64,000 nucleotides of DNA from Dimorphilus gyrociliatus (Eukaryota > Annelida > Polychaeta > Dinophilidae): positions 496,001 through 560,000 of the forward strand of contig CAJFCJ010000024.1 in assembly GCA_904063045.1 (NCBI GenBank), written 5' to 3'. Below are positions 47,400 through 60,992 of the stretch, piece after piece (the stretch's first letter is position 1; each line of letters opens with the position of its first letter). Under the pieces are notes generated by a model, which worked only from the letters and a program-made list of their open reading frames with translations, was not told the origin of the DNA and searched no databases. Both the position numbers and the translations under genes were made by a program.

Positions 47400-49819
47400 C
47401 TATACCCCATGATCATCGAGTTATCACAGTATCTGGTACTCATCAAGGAAGAGAAAAAAATTCACTTCACTTAGAAGCAAGAAACATTTATGTATCTCCC
47501 TTATAAAATAATCACAATTTCTTTACCCCAATTTCAGTTTCACCCGTAGAGAAATTCTTAATTATAACTATTTTGTAATGAATGAGATTTTGGGTAATAG
47601 TCATCTGTAGTCTGGGACTAAGAGGGAATTTCTTTGAATAGGTGTTAATTTGTGTGGGAGAGGAAACGTTTCTATTCCAAATGCTACCCTAATAAATCAA
47701 ATAAATGAGTGTAAAAGCTTCCCTTAATAATTGTAATCCACGGTAAATTTATCGAGAAGCATTTTTCCTAGAAATACCGGTATGTGGTGCTATTTCAAAT
47801 ATTTTCTTGTTGAGAGGCAAACAAGACATTTGCAGTAAATACCATTATTTAATATATAGATATTTTACATATTTTAATCTTTATTATCAATAGAAACCGG
47901 AAATGTATAATGGCTACTATTTCCAGATGTTTATTATCAATTGCAACTTTCAAAGGTCATCTGTTTAATAACAAACATAGAAATGACTAGAACAAAGGTT
48001 TGGGCTCTGTCAAACTTAATTTAAGACATGAAAAATATGTATGTGATTATTTATGGTCAATTTCTAAGTTTTTCAACTAAACATTCAATAAAACCAGTTA
48101 AATACGTTGAAAATGTTAAGATTTTCAACAGAATATAAAGTAGAAAGTGTTTTAAGAAAAAAGAAAACGAGGCTAATAAAGTTGATTGGCAAAGATAAAT
48201 GAGTCAATCACGTTCCAGGACAATCATACAACCGAAATTTCGAGGTCACTGGAGAAATAGGGAAACGATAAAGACCTTTATACTACGTCATCTATATTTA
48301 TATAAAATATACTGTATATATTTTGATTTTCTCTATTTGTACAGTCTAGATATGCTGTATATAACGATTCAATTACGGTAAATGAACTCTTCGGTTCATC
48401 ATTGTTTTTTAAAAAAATTATGTTTATACTGATACAAATAACTGTTTAAGGTATTGCCATAAAATATTCGTTTTCAATTAGGAAACGGAGGAAGGAAAAG
48501 AAGGGAAAAGTTCAATGTTTTTCTATTTAAATAAAAAAAGAACTGGTAGAAGACTTTTGGGAGTAAAAAGATAAATTTATTGATGATTTTAAAATAGCTT
48601 ATAGAGTAGTCTGAGCAATACAAGTAAAAAATCTTGATAATTCAATGCTGGTTGATTTTAATGGCTCTTCATTTATAATTTATATTTTCACAGTTCTTTT
48701 TTTTTTAGAAAAAAAAGACACGAAATAAATATTGGATGCAGAAAGGACAATATATCATTTACATTCCCTTTCGCACTTACACTCTATCTTCTTTCTCTTT
48801 CTCAGATATATACGTTTATATATAGTACTATGTGACGGAGAGTCGAAATTATTGTGCAATGTGTTTTTGGAAATACTGAATGGATTCTATTTTTTATGTC
48901 AATATATCTTTAATTTTCAGTTTATCACTCCTACGTTAATCTAAAACATATGGATAAACAGTAAAAAACATTGCTAACATTACAAATTTAGAAGTTTTTC
49001 CAAGAATTAGATCATCTATCATTATTATTAGGTTTGTAAATGTTTTCTTGCTTTAAACTATAACAGTATAAATCAAAATACTAGATTTTTCTTCAGCACA
49101 GCTAATATTAACAAATACTAGTAATTGACAGCAAAAAAAGTTAAACTCTACTATATAAAAGGCAATAACTATATTAGTATATCAATCTTTATAGCGGTTT
49201 GTTTACTTTATATGATTCTAACAAGGTATTTCTCATAGGAATAGTTTTCTAAAAGGGGTGGAATATTAGAAGTTTATTTAGAGATAAATCTGCGGTTTTT
49301 TCTATTTATTTAAATCCGAATGAAAACATGATTGGCAGAGAGAATGAGAAATGTTTAGATCTTCTGTATTATTCAACATGACTGGAATGTCAATAATTTT
49401 CAGCTTTCTTATTGGTAATCTATAGTACTTGCTTGCGCTTTTGACATGCACTTAACGATTTGTTTATACAAGTCTGAATAGCACTTTTGTCGTAAAAACA
49501 TAAAGTCAGACCAAGTTGATTTTGCTCTCAAAGAAAATTCCTTTTTATTTTCATGGTTAATAATAAATTAATGTTTCGTTAATTCTTTTACAATTTATCA
49601 ACTTAGCAGCTGTATAAAAAGAAACTATAGAGTCTATCTCTAACTTTTTGTATTATTCTTCCCATCTCTCTCTCTCTCTTTTTCTCTCTCTGTTCCTCAT
49701 TTCGTCTATTGTTTTATTCTTCTTCCTTTATTGCGTCACCTTCCAACTTTCTATTTATTCTTCTTTTGTATTTATATTTCAAGTTATCTTGTCTAGCTGT
49801 CAGATAAAAGTCAGTGGAC

Positions 49820-50056
49820 ATGTATACTTTTAGACAGAAGGACAAGGGCATAGGATGTGCTCTGAAAACCTTCTATCTGCAGTTTCCCAGGAGAGATACA
49901 GATAAAAATAAGCACCTCTGCCTCACTGATGAATATGCAATAATCGAATGGGAGATACTTCAAAGGGAAGATAAATGTCTTTCATCTATAAGTAAATTAC
50001 ATAAATATAGACATATACGGGCATATGTAAACTATAAAAGTCATAAATATTTATGA
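49820..50056 (+). CDS. Hypothetical small ORF
   Basis: An ATG-started frame of 78 codons. Its first half has unusually mixed codons for this region (KDKGIGCALKTFYLQFPRRD); the second half drifts into AT-rich codons. A CAG acceptor-like site sits just before KDKGIG, so it might instead be a terminal exon. No domain is recognised and no promoter is clear. It could be a decayed gene or a conserved non-coding element. Confidence 0.18.
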   Translation: MYTFRQKDKGIGCALKTFYLQFPRRDTDKNKHLCLTDEYAIIEWEILQREDKCLSSISKLHKYRHIRAYVNYKSHKYL

Positions 50057-50848
50057 TCTTCTAAGATTAATAAATATAATTAGACGCTTGAAAACAATTC
50101 CTTGAAATTTAATAGGATGGATTGAAGACAAAGTTTAGTTGAAAAATGAAGACAGCAAATGATCCGTAGAGGAAATTGGCAAATCCTAAATCCATGACAT
50201 TAGGAAGTCTTATTGAAAAGCAAGAAGATTTTATCAGGGAAAATCCTTTTCTGTATTATTTATCTGATCTCTAGATCGTCTATAAAGAATAAAGAAAGTG
50301 AAACTTTTCCGGTGAATTATTCAATTTAGAATTGCTTGCTCAGAGAGGAAACTGGTTGAATTACAATGGAGCTGAACAAGTAACCTCAATTTATGGTAAT
50401 GGAATGAAAATTGAAGAGTTTCTTTGTCATTGATTGAAGACTTAGTTCTCTCAGATATAAGTGAATGCTTTAGACTTACTTACACATAGATATATATATA
50501 TATATATAGACACCAATAGCTGTTGATAATATTTGAAAAAAAAAACATATATATCAGACAAATTTGATTTATCTAGCTTGGTGAACTTTTTTGCAGTTGA
50601 AAATAAACGTTTTAAGATAGTAACAAATGATTTATACCTCGTTTTCATAATGTAAATTGTTTTTCTGCTAGGCCTAATATTTCTCTCCTTGAAAGCAACA
50701 CTAATGAGACTAAAGAGTTAGAGAGAAAGAACGGAAAAAATTTTGTAGCAAGAATGAAGAAATCAATAGGAAATAGCAAGTGTGTTCCATTTCTCTCTTA
50801 TACGCATATATTGTATATCGACAAAGCGTCTTCTATTCTGTAATCGGA

Positions 50849-51107
50849 TCACGTGATATTCAAATGACCTCTAAAGAACTATTGGGAATGATTTCTCCCA
50901 TTCCAATTGTTACGCACCGTAACATAAATCTCATTTCGATCTCTTGAAAATGGCTCAAATGAAAAATAAACTAAAAACGTTCTAACTCTATAAAAGAGGA
51001 AAAAAGCGGTAACGAAATAAATTATATAAGCGTCAGAAAAAATGTGCCACTCATCTCTTTCAGCAACTTCAAAGACACTTTCCAACTTTAGTGGAACGTG
51101 ACTTACC
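50849..51107 (-). promoter_or_regulatory. Candidate minus-strand promoter/first exon
   Basis: A canonical donor on the minus strand (CGGAGG/GTAAGT at 51107/51106) follows less AT-rich sequence, suggesting a non-coding first exon starting at about 51200. Downstream lie an inverted pair GGAATG/CATTCC (50885-50904, TEAD-type), an inverted repeat GTTACG-CAC-CGTAAC (50909-50923) and an E-box TCACGTGA (50849-50856). No matching downstream coding exon was established. Confidence 0.25.
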
Positions 51108-54100
51108 CTCCGGCTTTTATTTAGTTAGTTCGCTTCTGTATAGTACGGAATTGCAGATCGTTAAAGAACGTTTTACCATTCCCGGATAAATGACATAATG
51201 AATGAAAGATAGAATGAATGAACAAGTGAATGAAAACAAAGTGACATATAAAAACCGATATATTTTTACTCTATTCTCTTAACTGGCCCTATCTAGTACC
51301 GTGTTTGAACTTTTAGGCCTAAAATAATATAGTAATATTTATTTCCTATTAAAAAGCTGATGAAAAAATCGTTACCTATTGAACGCAACAAAATTTTTAT
51401 GGGCTTTTATTGCTCACTTCCGGTGTGAACGCTCATAGGCTTTTTTTTTACATCCGTGCTCTACCTTGTAAAGTTCTTTACAATTCACAAATTTTGCCAA
51501 TTAAAAATTATAAAACGAACAAAAGCTTGAATAGAGAATTATTAGAGCTAGTAATTATTTGCAACTTATCGTATAATACCAACTAAGAGTTGGGTATACA
51601 AAATATGTTAAGTGTAAATAGTTTTACCATTATAAACATCATATCTATATAACCTCGATACTTATGATAAATGTTTTCAAATAAGCAAGAATTACAAGCG
51701 ACGAAAGGAGATATTATTTAAAAATTAATATTATATTCAATAAAAGCTTTGTTACACGTTTCTTTTTAAAGCCAGTCGAATAAAATTATTGTTATTACTT
51801 AAAGATTTTTTCTCTTCATCGTAAGAACAATTCTCTTTTGAAAAAAATTTTCATTAATCAATTTTAAAGATAACTCATTTTTGTAATTTATTGTCCTTAT
51901 TTTGTTACTTGTTACATTTTTTCTAAGACTTATACTGGGGAAGGAGAAAAGAGAAAAGAAACACCATCAACGATGATGAAAGTATCCTAAAAGAGTAGGA
52001 AAAACAGACAAAGCTCAGTGAAAGATTAAATAATGAGAGGAAAGCGTAAAAATTATTTTTATAACCTTTTTTTTTTAATATAGAGCATATCTATTATATT
52101 ATTTATTAGATATATAAGATAGACCTTGAAAATTTGGTAAAAATTCTTTTCTATCTATTTTTTTATCTCTCTCTCTCTCTCTGTCTTTCAATTCCTCTCT
52201 TTATTTCGTTCTCTTTTCTTTCTCTTTATCCATCTGAATATCTATCCATCCACTTCTAACTCTAAAATTAGAAATTTCATGCGTCACGTTGATGACAAAT
52301 GATTTTACTACCTTTGCTCATTGAAATCACGAAGTTTGTAAAATGTGTTCATGATTTATTGAATAGTATTCTTTTTTGTTATTTTTTTCTGCAGGAGTGT
52401 GGAGCGAGCTATAATGAATTATGTATAATTTATCATTATCAAAAGAAAATCTATTTATAATCTAGTTAAACCATGTATTTATAATGTTATTTTTTCACTG
52501 TAAAACTCGTTATAATAAAAATAAACCGGCTTTATAGGTAGACTACCTGTTTGAATTTTACTTATTAATGAATATAATAATAGTTAATGGTCAGAAAACA
52601 GGAAACGCATGGGCAAAGTGAAACTTCCTTCATTTCATAATGATGCTTAATTATGATATTGATTTTTCCATCATATTTATTGATGAATAAAATATTCCTT
52701 CTGGAATCATTTATATTTTATCAGTTGAAGTGTTTTACTATTTATACAATGATTCTATTATTTAGATACTGTTTACGTATTTTACAAAATGTATATGTCA
52801 TAAATCATCTGTCCTAAAATTTTAATGACTTCCTTATTGCTTCTCTTACCGACATTTTTGCTTTTGAAAAAGAATGCAAAGCATAATACTATAAAAGGGA
52901 ACGAAAAAAAGAGAAGTTAAAAAGGAGAGAGAAGGAAAAAAGAAACAAGTAGATCTTTATCATATAGCAAACTATGTACTGTATTAACAGATAAGTACAT
53001 TCTTTTAATAAGGTATTATGTGATAAAATGATATTATTTACTCTACCTAATTGATACCTAATTAATTCTTTTCAGGATATTAAATTAAATCCCTGATAAT
53101 TATATATGTATGTACGATATGAGTATTTGCACGTTTTACCTACACAACAGTGATTGTTAAGGAAAGTAGTGTAGGTAAAAAGCTTTTATTCATTAGAAAC
53201 TTATCTGTAGATGAAGATAAGTAATCTCTTATTCAAACCTTTACTATCTAATCCATGAATTTGCACGCTAATCCAAAGTTATTCATAAAAAATTATCCGC
53301 TTATAAAAAGTCACTTAATATTAGATTGAGAAGGAGAATGCAAAAAGGGTTAATTAGCAATTTTTGGAAGAGTGCATGTTGGTGGAGGTCAAAAGAACTA
53401 GGTAAAGAGAGGGCGGGGGAGGTTGTAAGGCGAGAAAGCTGGAAAAATCTTACAACTATAAATTACAACTCTATTCTTATATCTTAATGTAAGATATTGA
53501 GTTATTTCATATTTTCTTTTGTTCAACGTCTGAAAATTGTAGTAGAAATTGAAAATTACTACAATTTATTAACACTTATTTCCATGTGGATTAAGTCATG
53601 CAGATTTACTAAACTTTTATAACAAGCGCTATTCTGAATAATTTATTAGATTCTATTTTATGTGAGAAGTATTAAAGTTTTTACTGCAAAATTACTTTTT
53701 TCCTTTATTGTTATTTCTACCTATCCAGCTAACTCTTGCTGTTTCTAGAGAAAATAAATATATAAATTCCTACTTTCATTTTATATCTTTATTTACGTAG
53801 TACGAGAAAAAAATAGGGGAAAGTAGTTTTTATATATAAATATATATATATATATGTCTATATTCCTTCCCTTTTTCGTAAACCTTATTTGCTTACTGAT
53901 CAAATGGCATCTTTCTTACGCAAGCTTTGTATAGGCTATGAATCGTAATAGCACCAATTCTTTCCGTAGTCTCATTTAATTACAGGACTAAAGAGGCAAT
54001 ATAATACATAGCAAACAAACAAAAAAAAAACTCAACACACAGTAATAAAAGCGAATACAAACCTTGCTGTGCAAACGATAAATATCGAATGAAAGCTCGT

Positions 54101-54460
54101 CTACAAACGCCACCTGTAAACATTTAACTGCAATAAAACCAGACTCTGAAAAAAGAATACGTTATCTCCAATGCAAGTTTTATTCAAAGAAGATACAAGT
54201 AATAATATGTATATTCTTTATTTCTTTCAACGTATGAAAAATATTATATTTTATATATAAATTGTTTATTTTATGCAAATATTTCATTTTAACATAAATC
54301 CAATTAATCATATAGAAAGTGATGAAAAATAGTTTGCGGATTTTTTTCCACAGTATCGAAAGTATTTAACTTTTTTTGCTTGCAAGTATTTATTTTTTTT
54401 CTATTTTATTTATTATTCAGTCGATTTGTTATTCAAATAAGTCAAATCTTTTGTTTAAAA

Positions 54461-54502
<42 letters not shown>

Positions 54503-56071
54503 ACATCTTTGTTCAAGTACATTGCATTTCTATGTTTATGACTAGGAGAAATGTAAACATTTAAGAACTAACTTGCGGACCTGTTAAATTAAAAAATTGA
54601 ATTAGCAAAAATTAGTTTTAACCATTATATACCGCCTACCCACAGGCTTTTATCCATTACCAGATATTAATAATCCCTTTATATATTTTTTAGTTATTAG
54701 TATTACTGCAGTGTGACAAGTATTTATAAAAGTAGAAAGTGTACTAATTTAGACTTTCATTTATTATAAACTTTATAAAACACGCATTATTCTTTTCCTT
54801 TTATTCCTGTTTTACCTTTGTATTACTTATATAAAAATTCAATTTCTTTATTAAAATTGTTCGTTGGCAAACAAGTATCTTATCATCTTTTTCAAATTTG
54901 TCCATTATATATTTCTATAAAATACTGTCTGGAATGGGTTTTTCTCTCTCTCTCTCTCTCTGCTTTTCTCTGCTTGTCTATCTTTTTACCTTTGCCGCAT
55001 GTAAAGCTTGAGCTTCTCTTTGCGTTCATAAATTTTTTACTATGGTCCTCTTAGTTGTTACTTTTAAATAAGTAAAATTTCTTTGATTTTCAATTTCATG
55101 CTTTAAATAAATTTTTTAATAAAACTTTAAAATAGAATCACACCACTTTTCTTTTAATAAATCTTTTCTTTCATAATAAAAGAGAGATAAATTTACATAA
55201 TTTGTAAATGTGATAGATTAAGGCATAACGAGGCAGAAGAATCCCTCTACTCCACCCACTTTTAGATGAAATACAAGGACCAATCGATTTGTAGAAGAAT
55301 TTTGTTCTTACGCTCTGCTTTATCCACCTTTAAAAAGTGATGACGTAAATAATCTGATCTTATTAAATTAATAATTAAATCTTCGTACAGCGCACAGTAT
55401 GTATAAAATAAGGGGGGTTTATCCTTAGAATACTAAGTAAATAATATATACTTATATTGTCCATATTAAGTATAAGCATTTATTGAACTTGCTTGCGGAA
55501 GAAAAGTAAAGACATAGTTAAGCATCATTTGTAAAACATACTCTATTCATTTACATATTTGATTGGCTACTTAATTTAAAGAAATTCGAAAGCAGATAAC
55601 TAAAAAGTGAAAATAATAAATATTGAAGAAGATATTCTAATTCTAAGAGATAATAAAAATTCCAGTGTAATCTAAATCGCTTACGGCTGTCGTTACAAGG
55701 AGGTTTTCGCGTGATGCTCTCAATAACAACTTTTTTCCAGGTCAATGAGCATAATAGTCTCTTTTGCAAGAATAGTGCTAGAATGATAGCCGAAAATGTT
55801 AATTTACATGTCTTGAATAATAATAAACACCTTCTCGAATAGTCTATAAATAAATAAAAACATATAGCTGATAAGAAAAATAGCAATAACAAACTATAGT
55901 TTGAGTTTTTCTCTTATCCAGGATGCAATATGTGCAGTTTTCCTTACTAATTTCTTACTGTTTCTTATTCTTTACAGTGCATATTCCCCTCCTTTCCTTT
56001 TGCTTAAAGTTACTCCCTAATAGCTCGGACTGTATAACGTTATAGGCAATTTATGTCCAACTTTAGCAATA

Positions 56072-56200
56072 CGGAAGTGAATGATAAGAAAAATTCGTCG
56101 TTTCCATAGCAACAAACGCTTCGTTAGTCTTGACCCCGATGATTTAGACGCCGGAGACTCTTTTATGCACCGACGCTTTAAATTGTAGTAGCATCACGTG
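56072..56200. promoter_or_regulatory. Promoter-like cluster with RFX X-box
   Basis: An ETS site CGGAAGTG (56072-56079), an X-box GTTTCCATAGCAAC (56100-56113, fits the RFX consensus GTTNCCATRGNAAC) and an E-box CACGTG (56195-56200) lie within 130 bp of locally G/C-enriched DNA. X-boxes typically mark promoters of ciliary genes, but no ciliary exon was found beside it. Confidence 0.35.
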
Positions 56201-57537
56201 TGCAAGTGAATTTTATAAGGCTTCAATCAATTTCGATGTTGTCGAAAGGATGCATAACTAAGGAACAATCGTACTTTTATTACAAAGCATTCGCATGATT
56301 GATTTCTCAGATAAGTGTAAAATAGCATGAAATAGCGTCTTAGAAGGATAAATATTAAACACTTTTCATTTTGTCTGTAAACTGTTAAATATGTGAAAAG
56401 TTAAAAGGTACAATATTGTTTATTTAAACTAAATCTTAAAAACTTTCTATCAGTTAGATAATAGCTTGAAAATGTAGAGTGTAGTAATAATGGAAAACAG
56501 TAAAAACAGCACCTTCACTTTGCTAAAGTACTCTTATTCGCTGAAAAAATACACAGAATATCGCACATATGAAAGACTACTGGTTAAGGCCAGGTAAAGT
56601 TCCACAATATTGGCTTTTTTCCCCTTAAAATGTCTGTGCAATTGACACCATTTATCGTCGGAATCGATATGAGCAGTCATCCGCTAATTAGTTCTCATCC
56701 AACCACTAATTTTTCCTCAGTCACGTCTGTCTCGCATCCAAATTTCCATATTTTTTATGTTGAGAATGAAAGTCATTCATCTTTTAAATACATTTGCTAA
56801 AGCGTATAAGACTGTATATTCTTCTTGTTTCTTTCTATATGCTATAATAATTTTTATTCGCTTTTTAATCATTTCGGTTTTTCTTCTCCTCAACTCCGTC
56901 TTCCTCCTTTTTTCATTTTGCACTAAACGTTTTCAAATGTACGGAAAAAAAATGATTAACTGCTCTCTTTACTCTTTTGTTTTCTTTCTCTCTCTCCCTC
57001 TCTCTCTCTCTTGCGCTCTCTCTCTTTCGCTCTCTCTCTTTCTCTCTTCTTTTTTACTTGGCTCTGTCAAGATATCGTATGTCAGCAGCGAACAAGCATG
57101 ATTTCTTGTTAAAAAAAAAAAGAGAGAAGAGGAGAATTTGTTACTCGTGTACTAAAAAGTTTGAAAGGAAATAAAAAAAAGCATTTGAAAAAAGAGGGAG
57201 GAAACTCATCGACCACTTTTCTACTCTTTTTAGAGTGGACTTAGAAAGGAAATAAATTTAGATATTGTAGATGACGTTTCTTGACCTTAATTGGATTTGT
57301 GATGACTGTTAATCGATTTGTATGGCCATAATTTTTCTCAAGTTCTACTTAGAAAAGCAGACTTGTAATTGACTTTCTTTACTTAGAATAAGTAAAAAGT
57401 GAAAGAGTACAATACCTGATTATTCTGGAATATATGATAAGAATAGTATATTTTCCAAATAACTTTTTGTGATTAATAATTATAGTAATAATAAAACATT
57501 CAGCCTATAATTAATCCATATTGTATGAAACGGATAG

Positions 57538-57607
57538 AAAAAAGAGGAAATTTGAACCTTGAGCATTATTCTACAGTGATCTGCTCTAACAATTATCAAA
57601 TCCGTAC
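57538..57607 (-). pseudogene. tRNA-Tyr-like remnant
   Basis: On the minus strand GTTAGAGCA (D-arm end / A-box region) is followed by CACTGTAGA, the tyrosine anticodon-loop pattern with GTA, and then by GGTTCAAATTTC in the place of the B box (consensus GGTTCRANTCC). A CTTTTTTC run, a possible Pol III stop, comes after. The stems do not pair well and the B box ends in TTC rather than TCC, so it looks like a decayed tRNA or a tRNA-derived repeat. Confidence 0.3.
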
Positions 57608-60600
57608 AGGCGGCACACAATGAAATAAGCGGATTAAATTTATTCCTTGTTGTTTGCCCTTTCCTAATGCTGTCTTATCGTTTGCTTCATGCGCTAAAAG
57701 TGACTAATAATTGACTATTTTTAATTACAGTTTATAGATAAGCAAAAGAATAAAAAACAACTTTTTTAAAGCTATTTCATTCATTTTTCTGTTTAAAAAT
57801 CATCTTATACTGGTATCATTTGGTTTAAAACTGACCAAATATAAACAATTTCAATACTTTTACAACTAAATTTAAATGTAATTATCCCTTTGATTCTCCT
57901 TGCTCCCTTAATTTATTAAATAAAGATAGAGCAGGATCCTTTTTTCTTTATTCGCTTATTTCTTGCCTTCTGTCTTACCCTATTTTTATAAGTAATTGTA
58001 TAGGAATTCAGTTCCTGAAATAATGACAAATTACTTTCGTCACGTACACCAAAAGTATTTTAGTGTTGTTGAAAAGAAAGAAAATGTCTTCGAATAAATG
58101 ACAAGAGCTATTTTCCTAACACTTCTCCTTTCTCCTTTCCATACGTGATTCCGCTGATAAATATATAGTCACCCAATAACAGGAAAAAAGTTGTTATTTA
58201 TAGAAAGTTAACATTTATTCAAACTAATACTGCTTGTAATATATTCAGCGTTGAACAGGTCTAACTGACCTTTAAGAAATGAAATCCGATTTATCAACAA
58301 GAGGAGATCAATGTTTACAAACGCTTTCATTTCTTATTTTAATTTATTAGCAAATTTTTGTTTTATACTTTTTTCATTTAAATTTTCATATGAAACCTTC
58401 GAAAGAATCATTCTTTTAAAATATACAACAGTTATAGTTTATCTTAATCAGTCAACAGTTGGCTCCATCTACCGGCTTTGATTAATAACCCGAACACTTG
58501 TTTGTTTTCACAACGCACGCTGTATAAACGAAAGTCGATTTGAAAAATTTACGGCTTCGTTAACCTTTGAGGAGAAGAAGGAGGAGAGATAGGAGAGAAG
58601 AAAAGGCTTGTTCTTCTTTTAGAAAAAAGGAGAAATAGAATCTGGAGATTGAATAAAAGAATTATTGATATCATTAAAATTATTTCTTTAAAATCTCTGT
58701 CAAATTTTCTTTATAGAAAAGAAAAATTATAGCTTTTGTTCCTAAGGCATAATTGATTTATCTTTCAATTTAACACCTTTTTCCTTTTTCCAATTTTCAC
58801 CAGGAATTGTTGATAAACAATATCCAAATTAAAAAAAATTTCATCTAATAAAAGTATTAACAAACCTAATGCCTGTTTATAAAATTCTGGTGTAAACTAA
58901 GTGCATTTATTTAAATTCTCCCATGCAATGGTATAGATAATAAAGAATAATAGTAATGATATTTATACAAACGTAAGAATTTATGGTTGCTTCAGGGTTA
59001 ATAAAAATAATTTGATAAGGAAAAGCTCACACTTTGAAACTGTTCAAATGAAAGGAAAAACATTATTTTTGCTTTAAATTATGTTTTTTTTTATTAATTT
59101 TTCACTTTTCTTTCCATTTCATCTATTTTCTTCATTTTCTTGTAATCCTTTTCAGTAGCTTTTTTAATATCTTTTTTATAATCCTTTTTTATAATCGCTT
59201 GATTTTTACGGAAGATAAATACATGAGAAAGAGATGATGATGATGATGAGGAGGAAGAAGGAGATGAAGGTGATTTGAAGAATTTTTAAAAATTATAAAC
59301 TTTACTTGTTATGTACTGTCTCTGCTTATACAATCTGTATGATGGATCGGATGCTCTTAAATATTGTCTATATCAGCCAATATATGCATATGCTAAATTA
59401 TAACATTGCAAAGTTAGCAGCATCTATTTGCTATGCTTTTTGCCGGATTAATATCATTCAATATGGTAGCTATCATTTTAAAGATGTTGGAAATAAAAGG
59501 TTAATAGACCAAACTGTGAAGCTATTAAAATGAAAGAAATATTTGTTATAGGCTAAATGAAAAACTTTCTGGTATTTATTTATTATTAGATTTTTTTATA
59601 TCCCTTTTTTTTAACAATAGTTGCATAACAACATAAAGAAGAATTTCGATTTATATAATCTATCTCTTTGTATATCTGTCTACAAATTAACTGAATGTCT
59701 TTTAAACTATTTATAGAGAAAAAGGAAGTATAAAGAGTAACAAAAAAAAGAAAGATTTTTAAAAAATTAAAGCCTATAAATGTATTGATTGGCAGTAGCT
59801 TTTTATTTAATGAATAAGAATTAATTTAATAAAATGTATAACAATGAAAAGTAATTAAAATTGAGTATATATATATATAGATATAGATGTGTGTGTATAT
59901 ATATTTGCATAAAGTTAATATCTCTTCTGTATTCTTGTCCATTTTGTCTATTAAGTTCATCTATCAAACACACACCGTCTCTCTCTCATTCTTCCTATTT
60001 TCATATTTATTCACTTAGAATGCATGAATTATGCATAAAAATGTACATATTAATAAATTCAAAATTGATAATTTAATAATACTATGTAAATAAGTTGAAT
60101 ACTTGCAAATATGATCAGAAGTTTTATACATTTTTATTGAATATTCAGTAGAACTGTACTGATAAAAACAATATATGTATATATTCCATTCGTTTATTAT
60201 AGAGCACATAAAATTATCCTGAAAAAGTCCAACCATATATCATATTATTCTGTACATAAATAAATTGTGTGATATAACAACGTGACACATTTGTTTGGTT
60301 TTTCCTTTCGTCTTTAGCTTACATATTTAAACTGCATTTCTTCCATAATACATGAATAGAATGATAAATTTATCAATTTCTACAGTTAACGAGATGACTT
60401 ATGAAGAGGAAATGTTTTAGAAACGATGAAGACCTATTTCCCGAAATAAAAGTATGAAAAGTCTATAGCTCACAGTTGCAGAGAGAATAAAAACCTAAGA
60501 TAAATACTATCAAAAATATATAATATATAATTCTTAATAGTATTAATAGTATAGACTAAAGAGTCGTAGATAAATGAATTTTTTAAATAGCTATAAACTG

Positions 60601-60992
60601 TGTACGATAGTCGAGAATTTCTGTGTATATTCTAAATTTCATTTATGTTGTTTTAAAAAAAAAAAACACAGCATAGGTAATCAAGTACGCGAAACCTTCT
60701 CTCCCTTAAGGTGATGAAAGAGTCTTCGTATAAAAAACAAATGAGATAAAATAATATGAAACATAAAGAAAATTTACCAATCAATTTATATAATAGTGTT
60801 TAATAGGAATTATTTTTTTGTTTCCATCCCAAATGCATTGATATAATATATTGATATTATTATTATTAGTAGTATTACTGTATGAATAAAATATGATCCT
60901 ATTCGTCTCCTGAGAAACACGAGATTAAGGAAATAATGTACGGAAAGAAAAGAAGTTTAAGAATGAAACAAAGTTGAGAAAATAGATAATTT

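Larger units (their letters stand above)
42641..60992. other. Gene-poor region with regulatory-looking islands
   Basis: About 18 kb without a confident protein gene. Most is AT-rich spacer with microsatellites (CT at 54470-54496 and 56988-57046) and a polypyrimidine tract at 46472-46582. Islands of more complex sequence stand out at 44640-44940, 47000-47420, 49800-50430, 50830-51200, 56030-56240 and 58440-58600. They look like promoters or enhancers, or remnants of genes whose exons I could not connect. Confidence 0.5.

Noticed and set aside
55551-55892. 113-codon minus-strand frame near the X-box
   Set aside because: It begins at TTG, is hydrophobic and AT-biased, with no methionine until its last codon; unlikely to be a protein.
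56757-57174. Two plus-strand ORFs of 65-114 codons
   Set aside because: Largely a TC repeat read as Ser/Leu.
59306-59533. 75-codon plus-strand ORF
   Set aside because: Starts at TTG, two frames overlap with similar quality, no recognisable domain.
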